Shown here in pieces: positions 1 through 12,631 of a stretch of DNA of 64,000 nt. A program made the translations under genes and the position numbers. The notes under the pieces were generated by a model. That model did no database searches, was not told where the DNA came from, and saw nothing but the letters and a program-made list of their open reading frames with translations. The stretch covers positions 868,001 through 932,000 of the forward strand of contig CM062382.1 in NCBI GenBank assembly GCA_031310005.1. The letters run 5' to 3'. The DNA comes from Dactylellina haptotyla (Eukaryota > Ascomycota > Orbiliomycetes > Orbiliales > Orbiliaceae). The number at the start of each line of letters is the position of its first letter. The first letter of the stretch is position 1.

Positions 1-451
1 GATTCTCCGAGGTGTGTCCCCGCAGCACCAGAATGAGGTTCCGTTGTCGCCAAGTTCCCGTTGGTGTACGTACCCATACCCTGAACACGGAGATCTTGGC
101 CAACACGAAAACCTGAAAAAACACAATTGCGAAACACCATTGATGTTCCCCCTCAGTCACACGTGGGCGACCTTCAGAACATCTATAGCTATATCAACGA
201 TAATCGATAAGAAATTGGATAACTCGACCCCACTGTCTTTTGGCCATTTTGATCTAGTGGGGACCTCACTCCACTTAGTTCCAGAAAATTTAAAAATGAT
301 GCTTACGGAAAATCAGTACTATCGCATGGACCGCTTGCTGCGATGTCGCTTTATAAGAAACAACGATCTGCCATGTTTATTTCCCCTCATGAACTCATTC
401 ATGCAAGCATAGCTTAGCAATAGCCCGTCGCTTTTACAAATTTTCTTCATT
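1..451 (+). promoter_or_regulatory. upstream region of the Git1-like permease gene
   Basis: No convincing gene is present here; an open frame at 14-412 has no recognisable protein character. The stretch is taken as the promoter and leader of the permease that starts at 452. It contains one CACGTGGG box (listed separately). No TATA or start-site element could be assigned with confidence. Confidence 0.5.
160..167 (+). promoter_or_regulatory. CACGTGGG E-box, Pho4/NUC-1 type site
   Basis: The octamer CACGTGGG lies about 285 bp before the permease start codon. CACGTGGG is the high-affinity site of yeast Pho4, and Neurospora NUC-1 also binds CACGTG. Yeast GIT1 is induced by phosphate starvation through Pho4/Pho2, so the site fits its neighbour. 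A single 8-mer can occur by chance, and the regulatory role is inferred. Confidence 0.4.
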
Positions 452-2071
452 ATGGCGGGTGTCGTAAACAAATTTGTTGAGAAGCAGTTCGACGAAGAAA
501 GCACCGATCTAGAGAGTCTTCCAGCTCTTGCGGACAGTGGTAAGAGCTTCTACGAGCGTGTGTGGCCGGTCATTGCCTGTGGCGCCGGCCTCTTCTCCGA
601 TGGTTACTTGAACGGCGTAAGTTTAACAATCAAGATAAAACCTACCATTTTCTAATATTCAATGCTAACATGTATCGTATATAAAGGTGATCGGCTCAGT
701 GTCTACATGCTTGAGTCGCATTTACCCCGTAGAATACAAAGCTTCGCCAGCTCGTAGGAATGTATCCTCGATCACATTCGCTGGAACCGTACTTGGTACT
801 CCGATCTTCGGCTACACTGCAGACCATTGGTCCCGAAAATGGTCTCTGCTCGCATGCACCGTCATGCTATTCATTTTTGCAGCATTGTCAGCAGGATCGT
901 ATGGAGGAGGCTCAACTAGCGGCCTATTTGCAGCCTTGACGGCATGGAGGTTCCTACTCGGTCTAGCTATCGGTGGGGAGTATCCCGCGGGCTCGGTAGC
1001 TGCTGCAGAGAGCTCGGGAGAGCTCAAAGCAGGAACCAGACATAGATGGTTCATATTTGCCACTGACTGTGCCATCGATTTCGGCTTTGTAATTGCCGCA
1101 TTCGTGCCGATGGTTGTCGTTCTCGCAACTACAGAAGACCACCTACGAGCTGCGTGGAGAATCATGCTCGGGCTTGGAGTTATTCCTCCGCTTTCTTTGT
1201 TGTATCTTCGATTGAAACTCAAGGAGCCAGAGGCGTATGTTCAAACTGCCATGAAGGATACCCCGGTCTGGCTTACAATCAAGGTTCGGGATATCATATC
1301 GGAAACTCAAAGACCCTGACCAGCTGACCATATATATAGTTCTACTGGTTCCGGCTGCTGACATGTGGTCTCATTTGGTTTATCTACAACTTTTCCGCAT
1401 ACGGTTTCGGAATCTACTCAAGCGCCATTCTTGATAACTTGCTCGGTAACGATAACCGCCTGTGGGTCACTTTCGGTTGGAACACAGTTCTCAACTTGTG
1501 GTATATGCCCGGCTGTATTTTTGGTGCCTGGGTATCCGATTGGATCGGCCCACGGTATGCACTGACTCTCGGCGTTACTCTCCAAGCAATCGTTGGCTTC
1601 ATCATGGCCGGTTGCTACAAGTACCTGAACGAGCCATCTCGCGTTGGTGGGTTCGTTGTAGTTTATGGTATCTTCCTTGCCCTGGGCGAAGTCGGACCAG
1701 GTGATAACATTGGGCTCATCTCGTCCAAGACATCTGCGACTCCAGTCCGTGGCCGATATTATGCTACGGCAGCAGCTCTGGGTAAGGTCGGCGCTTTCGT
1801 CGGCACTTATCTATTCCCCATCATCCAGGATAATGCTCCGACTCCTCTCCGAGCTGGTCAGGATCCTTTCTGGGTCGCCTCGTCTTTGGCGATTTTCAGC
1901 GGTATGGTTGCTTTCTTCTGCTTGCCAGATATCACGCAAGATACCATTGATGCTGAGGACCGAAGGTTTAAGGCATACTTACAGAAGCATGGGTATGATA
2001 CAAGCCAGATGGGGTTGTCAAAAGAGCAACCATCTACACTGACAGTTGAAGACGCCCCGGAGAAAAATTAG
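452..2071 (+). CDS. MFS transporter, Git1-like glycerophosphodiester/phosphate permease
   Basis: Three exons (452-616, 687-1283, 1340-2071) give 497 residues, normal for a 12-TM major facilitator. Both introns fall between codons and use GTAAGT and GTTCGG donors; the frame runs on cleanly across both. Exon 1 carries the acidic cytoplasmic N-terminus and the start of TM1 (ACGAGLFSDGYLNG). The middle has the family-typical WRFLLGLAIGGEYPAGS segment and a variant of the loop 2-3 motif (TADHWSRKW). The C-terminal half has GAWVSDWIGPRYAL. This resembles the Git1 / phosphate:H+ symporter group, which imports glycerophosphoinositol or glycerophosphocholine across the plasma membrane for phosphate salvage. 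The exact substrate cannot be read from sequence; a plain phosphate or other organic-anion permease is the alternative. Confidence 0.8.
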
Positions 2072-3105
2072 GCTTTTGGGCTCGTATTGACCTGTTTATT
2101 GCACCTGTCTGTGCTATTAACTGATACAATAAGCGATATAAGGGATACTAGTAGTGAATAGTCTGTTGCATTTTAGACAATCTTAATTTTAATATTTAAT
2201 TTTATATTACTATTTACGATGATGATTACAAAATTAAATTCAAATTCATTTGCATAACATCTTAGCAAACAATACACTAGGTGTCTGTTGATCTAGGCTT
2301 CAGAAAAATGATGACTAAAGCTTGAATTCAAAGATTCACCATAAGATTTGCGACAACGGGGGGGTAGTTGTTTTTTTATTTTTTTTATTTTGATAGATTA
2401 TCTAACATAGGAAAAGACAGAGCGGTATGTAAAAGAATCTTTGTTCTTAGTCCTCCTACCGATAATATATCGGCAGGCAAAAAAGTGTGAATGTTACGTA
2501 CAATGTCTCTATAAAAAGGGGTATAGGGGCGATAAACCCATCTCAAGGACTTATCCACTCGTCCCACAAGCAGGCGAAGCAAAAAAGTTATAGAAAGCAA
2601 AAAGACGCAGCGGAGTAGTAAAACGACAAGTTAAAACAAGACAGGGGAAAGAAAGTCGCTGTAATGTAGTAAAGGAGGAAGAAGATGAAGAAGATGAAGA
2701 AGGGTGATATACACAAGTTCGAAGTGGAGGTATTAAAAATTCAACAAGTAGAAGTTGAGAAAAAGAAGAAACAAGAAAGGAAAAAAAAAAAACGCCCTGG
2801 TAACTCCTGTCATGTAAGTATTCCACCGTTTGGTGAATTAATTTTTTCTGCTTTTTTAGCTGGTATCGAGGTTTCCTCCACGTTGTAGTCATAAAATTGG
2901 TTTCGAAAAGAACAAAAGGCCGCGCAAAAAAAGAATCCAAAAGGTCGTAGTCGAGAAGAGAAGAGTATAAAAAAGAACACTAGTCCCAAGCATCTACTAT
3001 CTTACATATCCTTAACAAATTTTTGTCTTGCATCTTTGAAATCATAAACTAGCCCTCAACGGTGGACAAAGCAAGGGCGGCAGGCGTGGACGCAGGCAAG
3101 GACGT
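2072..3105. other. intergenic, convergent 3' flanks
   Basis: This lies between the 3' ends of the permease and MPE1. It is AT-rich up to about 2400, then purine-rich on the + strand (GAAGAAGATGAAGAAG-type runs at 2670-2800). Open frames here are low-complexity artefacts of those purine runs. No gene or RNA was recognised. Confidence 0.5.
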
Positions 3106-5764
3106 TTAGTCTGTGACGCCACCACCAACGGCAGTGTAATCTGATGGACGGGCTCGCTTCGGCCTCATATGGCGGTAAGGGTTGACGGGTTTCCGCATGT
3201 ATGGGCTGTCTTCATCGGTGGGAAAAGGCTCACTAAATATCTTCCGTGCTTGATATGCAGCAGCATTGTTCATAGCGTTCATATTGTTGTTCATGCTGCT
3301 GTTCATGTTGGCGTTCACGTTGGTGTTCACACTGGCGTTCATGCTGTTGTTGTTCAAGTTGTTGTTCATGTTATTAGCCCAGCCTTGATTTTGATTTCCC
3401 ATCGTGCCCATATTCTGGTTGCCCATATTGTTGTTCCGCTGCTGCTGCTGCTGCATCCCCCACTGATTCCCATACTGTTGATGCTGGTTATTATATCCAT
3501 TGTTGTTGTTATTATTGTTATAATAACCGTTGTTCGTTCCCATATTGTTCATTCCGCCGTTGTAGCCACCGCCGTTGTTGTTGTTGTTGTTCATATTCAT
3601 GTTTCCATATCCTCCGCTCATATTGTTATTGTATGCGCCATTGTTCATCCCCATATTGTTGTTCATCATGCCCATGTTATTGTTCATGCCCATGTTCATG
3701 TTGTTGTTGTAGCCTCCCATGTTGCTATTAGGCATCATGCCGTTGTTCATGCCCATGTTGTTCATGCCCATATTCATGTTCATGTTGTTCATATTGTTCA
3801 TGTTGCCACCCATACCACCATTGTTGAAGCCCATCCCGTTGTTACCCATCATCATGTTCCCCATGCCGTTGAAGTCGAAGCCGTTCATGTTGTTCATATT
3901 GTTCATATTGCCTCCCATGTTATTATTCATGAAGTTATTGTTGCTATTCTGTGGAAAATTCATGGGATTGTTGTTATTCGGCTGGTTCTGATTCTGGGAT
4001 GGGCCGCTAGAAAGGCCGACATTCTGCATCGCAGGAGAGTTTCCGGTGTTCGGAATAGCGATTTGCTGATTCGGGCTCAGCGGGTTTGACTTGAGTCTCT
4101 TGGAACTAGAATCATTCGAGACGGAACTGGCCGTTCTCTTCATGACCGTCCCATCGTCGTCCGCTGGCCGCTTTTTCGAAGCCGATACTGCCGCCGTGGA
4201 GCCCTCAACGGGCTTTGCTGCATCAAGTTTCGGGGTAGTACCAGGCTCCATCTTGACACCGGACTCGGTCTTTACAACGACAGCTTTAGCAGGGGTGGGT
4301 GACTTTGATTTTTCCTTTTCCTTGTCCTTCTCCTCCGCTGCGGACTTCTTACTATCTAAGTATTCCTTCACTTTCTCTCTTGTTTCAGTATCTGTAATTA
4401 AGCGGTCCAAGAGTACGTCTTTCGTATCACAATTGGGACAGACAAGATCACTCTCTACCAAAGCATTCTGAATACAATCATCACAGTACGTCTTCCCGCA
4501 GCAAGGTGTCTTGACCGCATCCTTGAACAACTTGTTGTCAATCGGACAAGCTAGACCTTTCTCCTCCAGCACTCGCGCCTCGGCAGCGGCCGCCCCGGTT
4601 AAACCGGCGGCTTTGGTCTTCTGTTGAAACAGTTCCCAAGACGCTTTATCCGGCTCTGCAACGACGTATTCACCTTCAGCGTTAACCATAACGGAAACAG
4701 GCTTGCCATCTTCATCGTCCGTAATGACGGGCTTATCCACAGTCTTTAAGAAACTCTTCGGAATACCAGTTGTTCTCTTGACTCTGGGGCGTCCATCAAA
4801 GTTCGGGTCCGCATTTGTGGGACATTGTTGGATCCAGTGACCTAAGTCGGATGTTAGCAGATGTAAATCAAAATCATTTGTGACATGTCCACGTATGTCA
4901 TGTTGGTCAAACGTGGCACAGATCCAATGAGGGGGTAAGCTTACCCTTTTCGCCGCATCGGTAGCAGACGTAACCTGTCGGGGGTGGATGACTTGGTGCA
5001 GGGGCATTCTTCTTCTTGAACCCTCCTTGTCCATGGATCGGCCGAGCACTACGTAACACTATTAGGTTCTATTTCTATAATATAACTAATTGGGTGATAA
5101 AAAAACAAAAAAACTTACTTTGCCATCTGCTCTTGCGTTTGGTTCCATTGTTCGCTGGAAGCTTGGAACATGGCGGCGATTCGCTCCTCTTCCGTCTGAC
5201 CTTCGGTGCCGAGACCGGGAACAGTGCTGGCAGAGGCAGCGGATTTGGAAGCGGGGGCGGTGTGGGTTGTGTGCGCCTTCTTCTCGATGCGGCCGGCGCT
5301 TAGAGCTGCGGTTGGCATCTTACCGGTCACATATCGCTGGGCGGTTCCTCGACCAGGTTTTGCGGGGGGCAGTCTGCGGGCGGTAATTGCGGTTCCCCGC
5401 GGTATCATAACTGTGTCATCGACGTATTCTAGTCGCAGCGAGAGATTACAATGTTAGTTCGGATTGATTCAATTTTATTATAATACATGTTGCTGGTGCT
5501 CCATAGGAAAGCAGAATGTATAGACGCCGGAGTAGGAACTCCCGTAGAAAATACTAGATATTTCCGTCAAAACGGAAAGGGCAAAAACTCACCTTCATTG
5601 TTCTCCTCATCGTATATAGCAAGATCAAAGTCGGTTCCATCACCGAGTTTGTGTATCGCAATGATATCTCTCTTCGCATCGAAAACCGAGATCGCAGTGC
5701 CGTCAAAAGGAAGCCTAGTAGGCTCCTTCTGAGACTTAAACTTGAAGAATATAGATGAAGACAT
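3106..5764 (-). CDS. MPE1: Mpe1, cleavage/polyadenylation factor subunit (DWNN-zinc knuckle-RING)
   Basis: Four exons (5764-5593, 5428-5119, 5048-4945, 4841-3106) encode 773 residues. Residues 1 to about 76 form the ubiquitin-like DWNN domain (starts MSSSIFFKFKSQKEPTRLPF). A CCHC zinc knuckle follows (C189, C192, H197, C202; CYRCGEKGHWIQQC), then a RING/U-box at about 292-342 (ACPIDNKLF...CCGKTYC...CPNC). Mpe1/RBBP6 proteins belong to the nuclear cleavage and polyadenylation factor, where they help activate pre-mRNA 3' cleavage and poly(A) addition. A very long Asn/Met/Gly-rich stretch occupies about 465-722, far larger than in yeast Mpe1 (441 residues in total). A non-repetitive C-terminus (KIFSEPFPTDEDSPYMRKP) closes the protein. 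Splicing was set by frame and domain continuity; the domain order makes the identification firm. Confidence 0.93.
3260..4030 (-). repeat. in-gene Asn/Met/Gly-rich low-complexity repeat of MPE1
   Basis: Degenerate AAC/AAT-ATG-GGN codon repeats encode roughly 255 residues built from NNMG, MGMNN and NNNN units. The opposite strand stays open as a His/Val-rich frame only because of this codon bias. The region is prion-like in composition and likely variable in length between strains. Confidence 0.85.
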
Positions 5765-8156
5765 TATTCAAGATGATTAGTTGGAGGAAGAAAAGATATG
5801 TCTTCCTAAATGGGTTAGATAGAGGGGTAGTAGTCCGCAAGATTCTCTACGATAAAAGAAATCGAGAAAGATGGGTGTCGACGTCGCCACGGGAAATATC
5901 CCCCCGGACGACCTGAGATTTAGGCGTCTTCGATGAGCCGTGTCCGAGTCGATGAATGGTCCGTATCCTGAGGAGGAAGTTTCTTTAAAGATGATACGAA
6001 CGGGAAGAAGTGGTCGATATAGTAGATGGCTTGAGTGGAAGCGATATTCAAATGGAATATGTTTCTTTCTTCCTGTGGTTAATCGCTCGAACGACGATGA
6101 TGTTTTTGGTTATCTTTTTTTTCTTGTTCTTTTCTTTTCTTTTAATATTTCGGAGAGTATATGGATCCGATATGGGTCTCTCCTCGCTCTCGCCGGCTTT
6201 GCGTGTCGCTCTTCAAAAAAGTGAATCAGTGATTTCACTACTTTTCGCGGTCTGCTGGTTGTCTAGGGAATAACAAGTATCTTGATGGTTTCTCTTAGAT
6301 TGAAAAAAGGGTATTTTGGACAGAGCAGAAGACTGGCCTTCTTCTTTGTACAAGGAAGCTCAAGAACTGACTGCGAGAATACAAATTTACGCACGGTCAC
6401 AATTCCGCTTGTACAGGTAGTTACAATAGAAGGAGAGAAAATGATAAATGAAAAACGTAGTTTAAGTAGACAGGTGGCGTATACAGATTTGACGAAGTGG
6501 AAATTGCTCGAGTATAAAAGCACGATTGCTATTCTCTTTTTTTCTCTTATTTCTGTTCTGGAAAAAAGGCAGCAAAGAACGCGTTTATTCAAACAGCCAG
6601 TCGAAATCCCCGAAAAAATATTGCTATTTTTTTAATGAAGAAAGCCTTGGGTCTCCCCCGACGAAAGTTGTATTCGATAGGTGAAGCCTTCAAGAAGCCT
6701 AGATATAGTCTCTCAGGACGGTGGTTTGTGAAAGAACGGCTGAAATGATTTCTCGGGGGTTCCTAGAGTGAGTTTATTTCACGGCGAAGCGAGAGTTTTA
6801 TTAGGGAGGCAAAAGAAGATTTTCTTAGGTGGCTCGATCCAGATCCAGCCTGCGTATAGAGATCGTAGAACAGAAATACAGAAAGAAAACGGATTTATAA
6901 TCGGAGTATTAGTATCGTCGGCGGTGCTAGCCGGATGTCGAAATATCGATAATGCTGTCGCGTGGGCGTGGTGGTTGTGGAGCGGTGGAATGATGTTTGA
7001 AGGTTGTTGATGGGGAAAGGGAGAGAACAGAAGGAAGAAGAAGCGGAGGAGAAGAAGGATTTGCTGGACGGATGACTAAGCCGCACAACCTCCTTCAAAC
7101 ACACAACACAAACCACCAGCCCGCCCCAGCAAATGGCATCACGAGGTTTGGTCTCAGCGTGTCGCAGGGGACCACTCGAGTCTCGAGGCTATTGGTCATG
7201 GCGGCAACTGGGTGAATGAACAGGAGACAACGAGGCAAGTCCATTTTCCGCGTCTCCGGACAGCATGTTGCTCATCATACGCCGTCTGTTCCTTCTTAGT
7301 AATAGAATACTTGAGGAACAGCGCTACTTAGGCACCAGCGCGACTGGCACTCTTCAAAGACACTGTTGAGGAATGGAACAGATACAGTGTGAGGTGTCAT
7401 TCCTTTCTCTCTTCTTTGACTTACTACGGGTCGGACCTTCGAGTCTTCCGACCAGCTATGGATCGGCCCATACCAAAGATATTCCGTTTACCAACCACAA
7501 ACACTTGGTTGTAGAGTGTCCAACCGCCCATTCGTTTTTCCGAAAGCGAGACGAATAAATTCAATATATCTGAATTTTATACTATAATTCTATTTGTGTA
7601 ATACTAAATTCCGAAGAAAGAGTACGTAAAATACTAAAAAGATACTACTGCTTGTGAAGGAAATAAATACAAAGGAATTTCAAACTGAACGCCATGGCTC
7701 TGTGCAGAATGAAGGAGAAAAAAAAAGATGGCCAATCCCAAATATCAATCTCTGGAAATCAAAAAATCAATCAATCGAAAACAGACAAATCCGCTCTTCG
7801 TAAAAAATAAAGCAATAAATGTATGTGTTAAAAGTGGTAATAATGAGTGTAGCGATCAGCTTTTTCGAAAAGCAGCCGGTTTCTGAGAAGTCACTCTGCT
7901 GATATTGATCGAAACAGAATGCGAAATTCGAGGGGATTAAAAGGTGCCGTATACGTGAACAAACTAAATCGATTCGAATGAGGAAAAAATGGAAATGTAT
8001 TCAAGGAAATGTCGTTTGTGTGCATGGCCGGTGCTTCTGCGTGCGTTTATCCGTCGGTCTCGTTTCTCCACCTCTTGATATATCCATTAAAAACAATATC
8101 CGTATGTATCTCCAGGCGTTAAAGAAAAACAAAGCAAACACCACTCGCTCTCATCC
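5765..8156. other. gene-free stretch between MPE1 promoter and next 3' end
   Basis: About 2.4 kb without a convincing gene. The part next to 5764 should hold the MPE1 promoter. Scattered frames of 60-117 codons have no domain character and no splice continuity. Nothing else was recognised. Confidence 0.5.
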
Positions 8157-9135
8157 TTAATGTCGGCTTGTGAATCTCGAGAATTTGAACGTCTCTTTGA
8201 TTCGATCCATGGTACTTCCATTTCGGAAGAACGGGATCTTCTCACGCATGGAAGTTGTTCTGTCGTCGATCTTTTGCTTCATCTTTTGCGTCTTGGCCGA
8301 GATCTTTTCGAGGGGTTGTTTTCTCCACGTTGGCTTAACCAACGCCCTTTCGCCGTACATCGCATCGTCCCGAGGTTGTGCGACATCTGGGTGGGTGACA
8401 GATTTATAGGGAACTACAAAATGCCAATATTAGTGTCAAAACTCAAATACACTTATATATGGTGAAACCATTTTTGAACTCACCATTTGGGATCCTGCTG
8501 GACACATTTTCGGTATAATCTTCAACGTCATCTTCGGCAGCCCGCGTCCTCTCTCCAGCTTGCATCTGGTTTTCAAACTCGTTAAGAACAATGCTCAACG
8601 TCGCTGAGCTCTTCCTATTCCTCGCGGCCTGTTCTGCCGCATCAGAGGGGACCTCAAACTCCACCGTCCTCGGCGACGCATGACCGTGGCCCATCATAGC
8701 TTCTTTCTTCAATTCGTCCACGCCGATTTCGTGAACCAATCCTTCGCCGTTGATAGTTGTCGCATTGCTGACTCTTTCCTTCCTCCTACCCCGCTCCCTC
8801 TCCAATTCTTCCGCAGCGAGTCTCTGCTCCCGTTCCACCCGGTCCTTTTCTTCAGCGAATGCGGCTGCAGCTGCGATTCTCGAAGTAGCATTTGTGGGCA
8901 TTGGCGCATGCGATTTAGAAGACTTTCGCTTCGATCTTAGACTTATACTTCCACCGCTGCTAACACTGCGACTACTGCCTCTGCTTGCGGAGCGGCCGGT
9001 GAATGAAGGTCGTGCATCGCGAGGGTTTTTGAAGCCACCAGGCGACAATGGAGCTGCGAATTGTCGTGGGGTTTCGTAGAGAAGCTCGAATGTGAGGTGG
9101 TTGAAACGGCGGGAACCGAGGTTTTGGTGGTACAT
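8157..9135 (-). CDS. fungal protein of unknown function, Ser/Arg-rich with coiled coil
   Basis: Two exons (9135-8484, 8413-8157) give 302 residues. The intron has a GTGAGT donor and a TTTTGTAG acceptor, and the frame continues across it (RIPN-V-PYKSVTHPD). The N-terminal third is Ser/Arg-rich and basic. A charged segment with heptad-like spacing (FAEEKDRVEREQRLAAEELE, about 90-125) suggests a coiled coil. The second exon is Lys/Arg-rich and ends KFSRFTSRH. No catalytic motif, signal peptide or membrane segment is visible, and I do not recognise the family. The start at 9135 is the first Met of the open frame. The exon structure and non-repetitive coding character make it a likely real gene; function is unknown. 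Confidence 0.7.
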
Positions 9136-9838
9136 TTTTGCGGTAGATGCGGGTATATGCAGAATACAACCGGGAAATTTGCTACACGAGACCAGGAAAA
9201 TTTTGTACTTGTTTCCTTGGAAAAAGAATATTTTCTTTTAAGATTTCGTGTTTTCTGGTTTTCGTGAGCTAGAAAGTGCGCTTCACAAACTACTACACTT
9301 GGTAAAAGACGGTTTGGCGCGTTTTTTCTGGAGAGTCGCAAATTAGGACAGCTATCCGGCGGAAAATGTGGACCGATCCTAAAGGCGAAGCTAAAAACTG
9401 CAAGCTGTCAAAAAGAACGACGGAACGAATCAAACGAAAGAAAAGACGCTAAAGAAAGACAGGACAGACAATAAATCGCAATTGGTCTATTTCGGCATAA
9501 ACGGTAAAAACCCAAAAAAGAATAACGAGTGAATGACGTCTAAATGGCAGTAGAAAGTCGTGCGAAGGACGTTAGGGGGTTGAAGGAAAACAATGTCCGT
9601 ATCTCAGCCACAGTTAAGGGCTAGAAAGAAGCAGCAGAAGCGGTTTAAAAGAGTAAAGAAAGAGAGAGAGAAGTAGGGAAAGGGAAAAGGGAAGGAAGGT
9701 AGGGGTGCTTCGAGCACTATATTACCCACTCTTCAGTAGAGAGAGCGACGCGAAAATAAAGAGCAATCGAAAAGGCCATCCATGTAAAGAGAACGAGAAG
9801 TGTGAGAGAGCGTATGTGTGTCTATGCACAAGGAAGCA

Positions 9839-9859
9839 GGTGGTGGTGGTGGTGGTGGT
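9839..9859. repeat. (GGT)7 microsatellite
   Basis: Seven perfect GGT units in an intergenic region, flanked by purine-rich sequence. Confidence 0.9.
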
Positions 9860-10771
9860 AAGGAATTGGGTGTGCATGTGCTCCTCCTCTTCTTCTCCTC
9901 TTTTCAAAATTTTTTTTGTTTACAATTGACTTCCCCGTTAGCTAAGTGTAAAAAAAAGTACGTACTAACTTGCTTCGACTGCTTTCAGAGCTTGTGGGCG
10001 CATGGGTATAATTTCGGTTTCACTAATATTAAACACAGACACAGGGCCCGGCATGCTCGGGTACGGGGTAGCCCCTGCTCAACCGCTGACTTTTCCCATC
10101 GAGAAGCACCCGGAAAGTCGAAAAGGCAGCAGCGATGTGCGCAGAAGCTAGCCGATGGTACTGGCATATTCCTTCGAGGTCTTTGTTTATTTACAATTAC
10201 ACAGATTTTGACGCCTCTAGAGCTAGCGAGCTTAAACAGTTTCCAGGGCTAAGGCGGGTAGACATGTTACAGCCAGAGACACTCTCCGCGTATCGCGACG
10301 AGTCCGGCGACGAGGTTACGCTCTTCTCTCTCACTTGGATTCTCCAAGCCAAAGCCGGATATCAGTCGTTGACGTGAGATTCCGACTGAACGATGCCTCG
10401 TTTGCCCTCAGCACATTCCATAGCCCATCTCCTCCCCAAAACAGGAAACCAAATTAAAAAAGACATATGGAAAAAGTAAAAAAAAGGAAGAAAGAGAACA
10501 AAGAAGAAAAAAATGGAGAAAGAAGCAGAGCACACGTACTTGCATCAAATCATCTCATTTGCCTTCTTACCAAGATTCCATGAATCCAGATATTGTGATC
10601 TCGCCTCAACCTTCTCCTCACGGCCAAAACGCCCGTAATCTTCATCTCAGAGACAGTGTGCATGACTAGGAAATAACAAAAGTTAAATCGCGAATGACCA
10701 CAAACAACACATCATGCATGAAAAAAAAAAAACTGCTGCAGATGTAGCCTCGTCTGCAGCTGCAGGTAAAA

Positions 10772-10912
10772 TAACTAGTTTACCTGGGGCAAGCATGCCA
10801 TCCCCCACCACACCATGCCATACTTACCGGAGAGTGATGAGGCCAGAACCCGTGGGGCATGGGCATGGCATGGCATGACAGCTTCTGCAAGTGCAAGGAG
10901 TTAAACTAGTTA
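10772..10912. repeat. 141-bp segment bounded by 11-bp inverted repeats
   Basis: TAACTAGTTTA at 10772-10782 is the exact reverse complement of TAAACTAGTTA at 10902-10912. The interior has palindromic CTGCAG/GCATGC-type words just outside and inside but no coding capacity. No clear target-site duplication is seen, so calling it a MITE would be speculative. Confidence 0.35.
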
Positions 10913-12631
10913 AACTCTCGAGCCGAAGCACGAAGCAAAAGCGGAGTCGTCGTGTAGTTTATACGAAGTCGTTCTAAAACGCTATTGGCGACGAGTTGAT
11001 GGCGAAAGAGACGAGAAAACCCTGAAACATAAAACGTTAAAAAGAAACGCAAGCTAACGTGGACCGACATGGGAGGAAAGATAGCAGAAATCCGATATCG
11101 TTGGATTTTCCTTGTTCGTTCGCAATCGTTTTTTTAATCTTTCTTTGCACCATGATTCGCTGCCAATATATCATACGCTACCAAATATCGATAACCCGCG
11201 GCGTGCCGTGACCTACAACTCGACCGGCTTGAACATCCCGCAGGCGGTAGGCGAGAGACTCTGTATTACATCGCCAATTGAAATGAGAAGAAGCACAGAC
11301 GGCAGAGATATTCCAATTATATTAATTAGATAGAAAAAGCATTAATATACACAAAATAAAGCACCCCCCAAAACCCAAAGCAACCAATTAACAAGATTTA
11401 GTTATCGATATATATCCAAAAGGTATCAACGTGACCATTCATTCGTAACCCCGTCCAACCAAACAAATACCATAGATACCAATAACTTTTTTCGTCGTTC
11501 TCCCATCATACCTGCTCAACCAAGCCGTGCAAATCTCTTAGAAACAAAGGGAGAGAAAGGATTCTCTAGCTGCAACTAGCCAGCTGGATCCACAGAACTT
11601 TTTTTTTTTGTCAGTCGTTAATATCTGCCGTTAGAGTGCATATCGTCATACAGGAATAGCGAATACAATTTTTATATGAGTACGGTTTATATGCAAGGGG
11701 GGAACGTCGAACCGGATAATGGGTTTTCTTATCTCTTTTGCAGAGCTTATTTTTTCTTTCATCGGGAAGAACCGACGTGTTAGTAGAAGCTAGGTGATAC
11801 AAGTCATACGATCTCAAGATAGGTTTGTTTCTCCTTCCGCTCGGCGTTGAAAGACGAAGCTGGAGACAGCATCGCATGTTGAATATTTTCCAGGTTAATA
11901 AGTTTTCTGATAACATAAGAAAAGACACCTAGCTTGAAAAGAAAAGCTCTGCAAAGATAAAAATATGTTTTACCAGGACCAATTTCGAGTTTTGTGATAA
12001 ATTTTTTCGGTGCGCTCAAAGAGAAGAAAACTGATAGGAAATAGACAAAGGAAAGTATTTTGAAATGAATGATAGGCCTCATATCCAGAGACAGGAAAAA
12101 ATGTCGTAGTTATCATTAGTAACACAAGGAAAGAATATGAAAGGAATTATATCGCAACGCTATTCTAGAAATTTTGAAAAAACAAAAAGGGAAACAAGGA
12201 ATAGCTTAGTAACATTTTTGGCGACCAAGTGGTATAGTATGAAGGGATATAGATATATCGAAAGAGTTGTAGACGATGGGGAATCAACAAAAAAAAGCCA
12301 ACCAACTCCAAAAAGACCCTTGAGAAAAGTAGAATATCAAAAAGAAAACAACAGTACAACCGAATCAAAGAACACCGTTTTGTGTGGGGGGAGAGGTAAT
12401 TGGAAGATGCCATAGCCCAGGATGCAAAATTGTCCCAATACCAAAAGAGGATCAAAAAGAACGAATGCGAAGTGTACGAACCCGCGGTAGTTAGCTCGGG
12501 GCGGATATTAAAGGTTTACGTTGGGAATTATGATTAGAAGAGGGTATTCCGAAAGAAGAAAAAGTAGGGACTAAGAGAACGAAAGGAAATGAAACGAGTG
12601 TGGAAGTTTCCTTCGGGTGGGAAGAATCTTG

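Larger units (their letters stand above)
9136..12631. other. 3.5-kb gene-free stretch
   Basis: No recognisable gene. It contains a (GGT)7 microsatellite at 9839-9859, a purine-rich tract around 9600-9700 and 10440-10520, GCATG-type short repeats near 10855-10880, and a pair of 11-bp inverted repeats at 10772-10782 and 10902-10912. The right part is the 3' flank of VAC7 and the left part the promoter of the 9135 gene. Confidence 0.5.

Noticed and set aside
2685-2888. Lys/Glu-rich small frames around 2.6-2.9 kb
   Set aside because: They come from GAA/GAG/AAG purine repeats in a 3' flank.
3169-4089. 306-codon + strand frame rich in His and Val
   Set aside because: It is the mirror of the Asn/Met codon repeat of MPE1 on the other strand, with no domain of its own.
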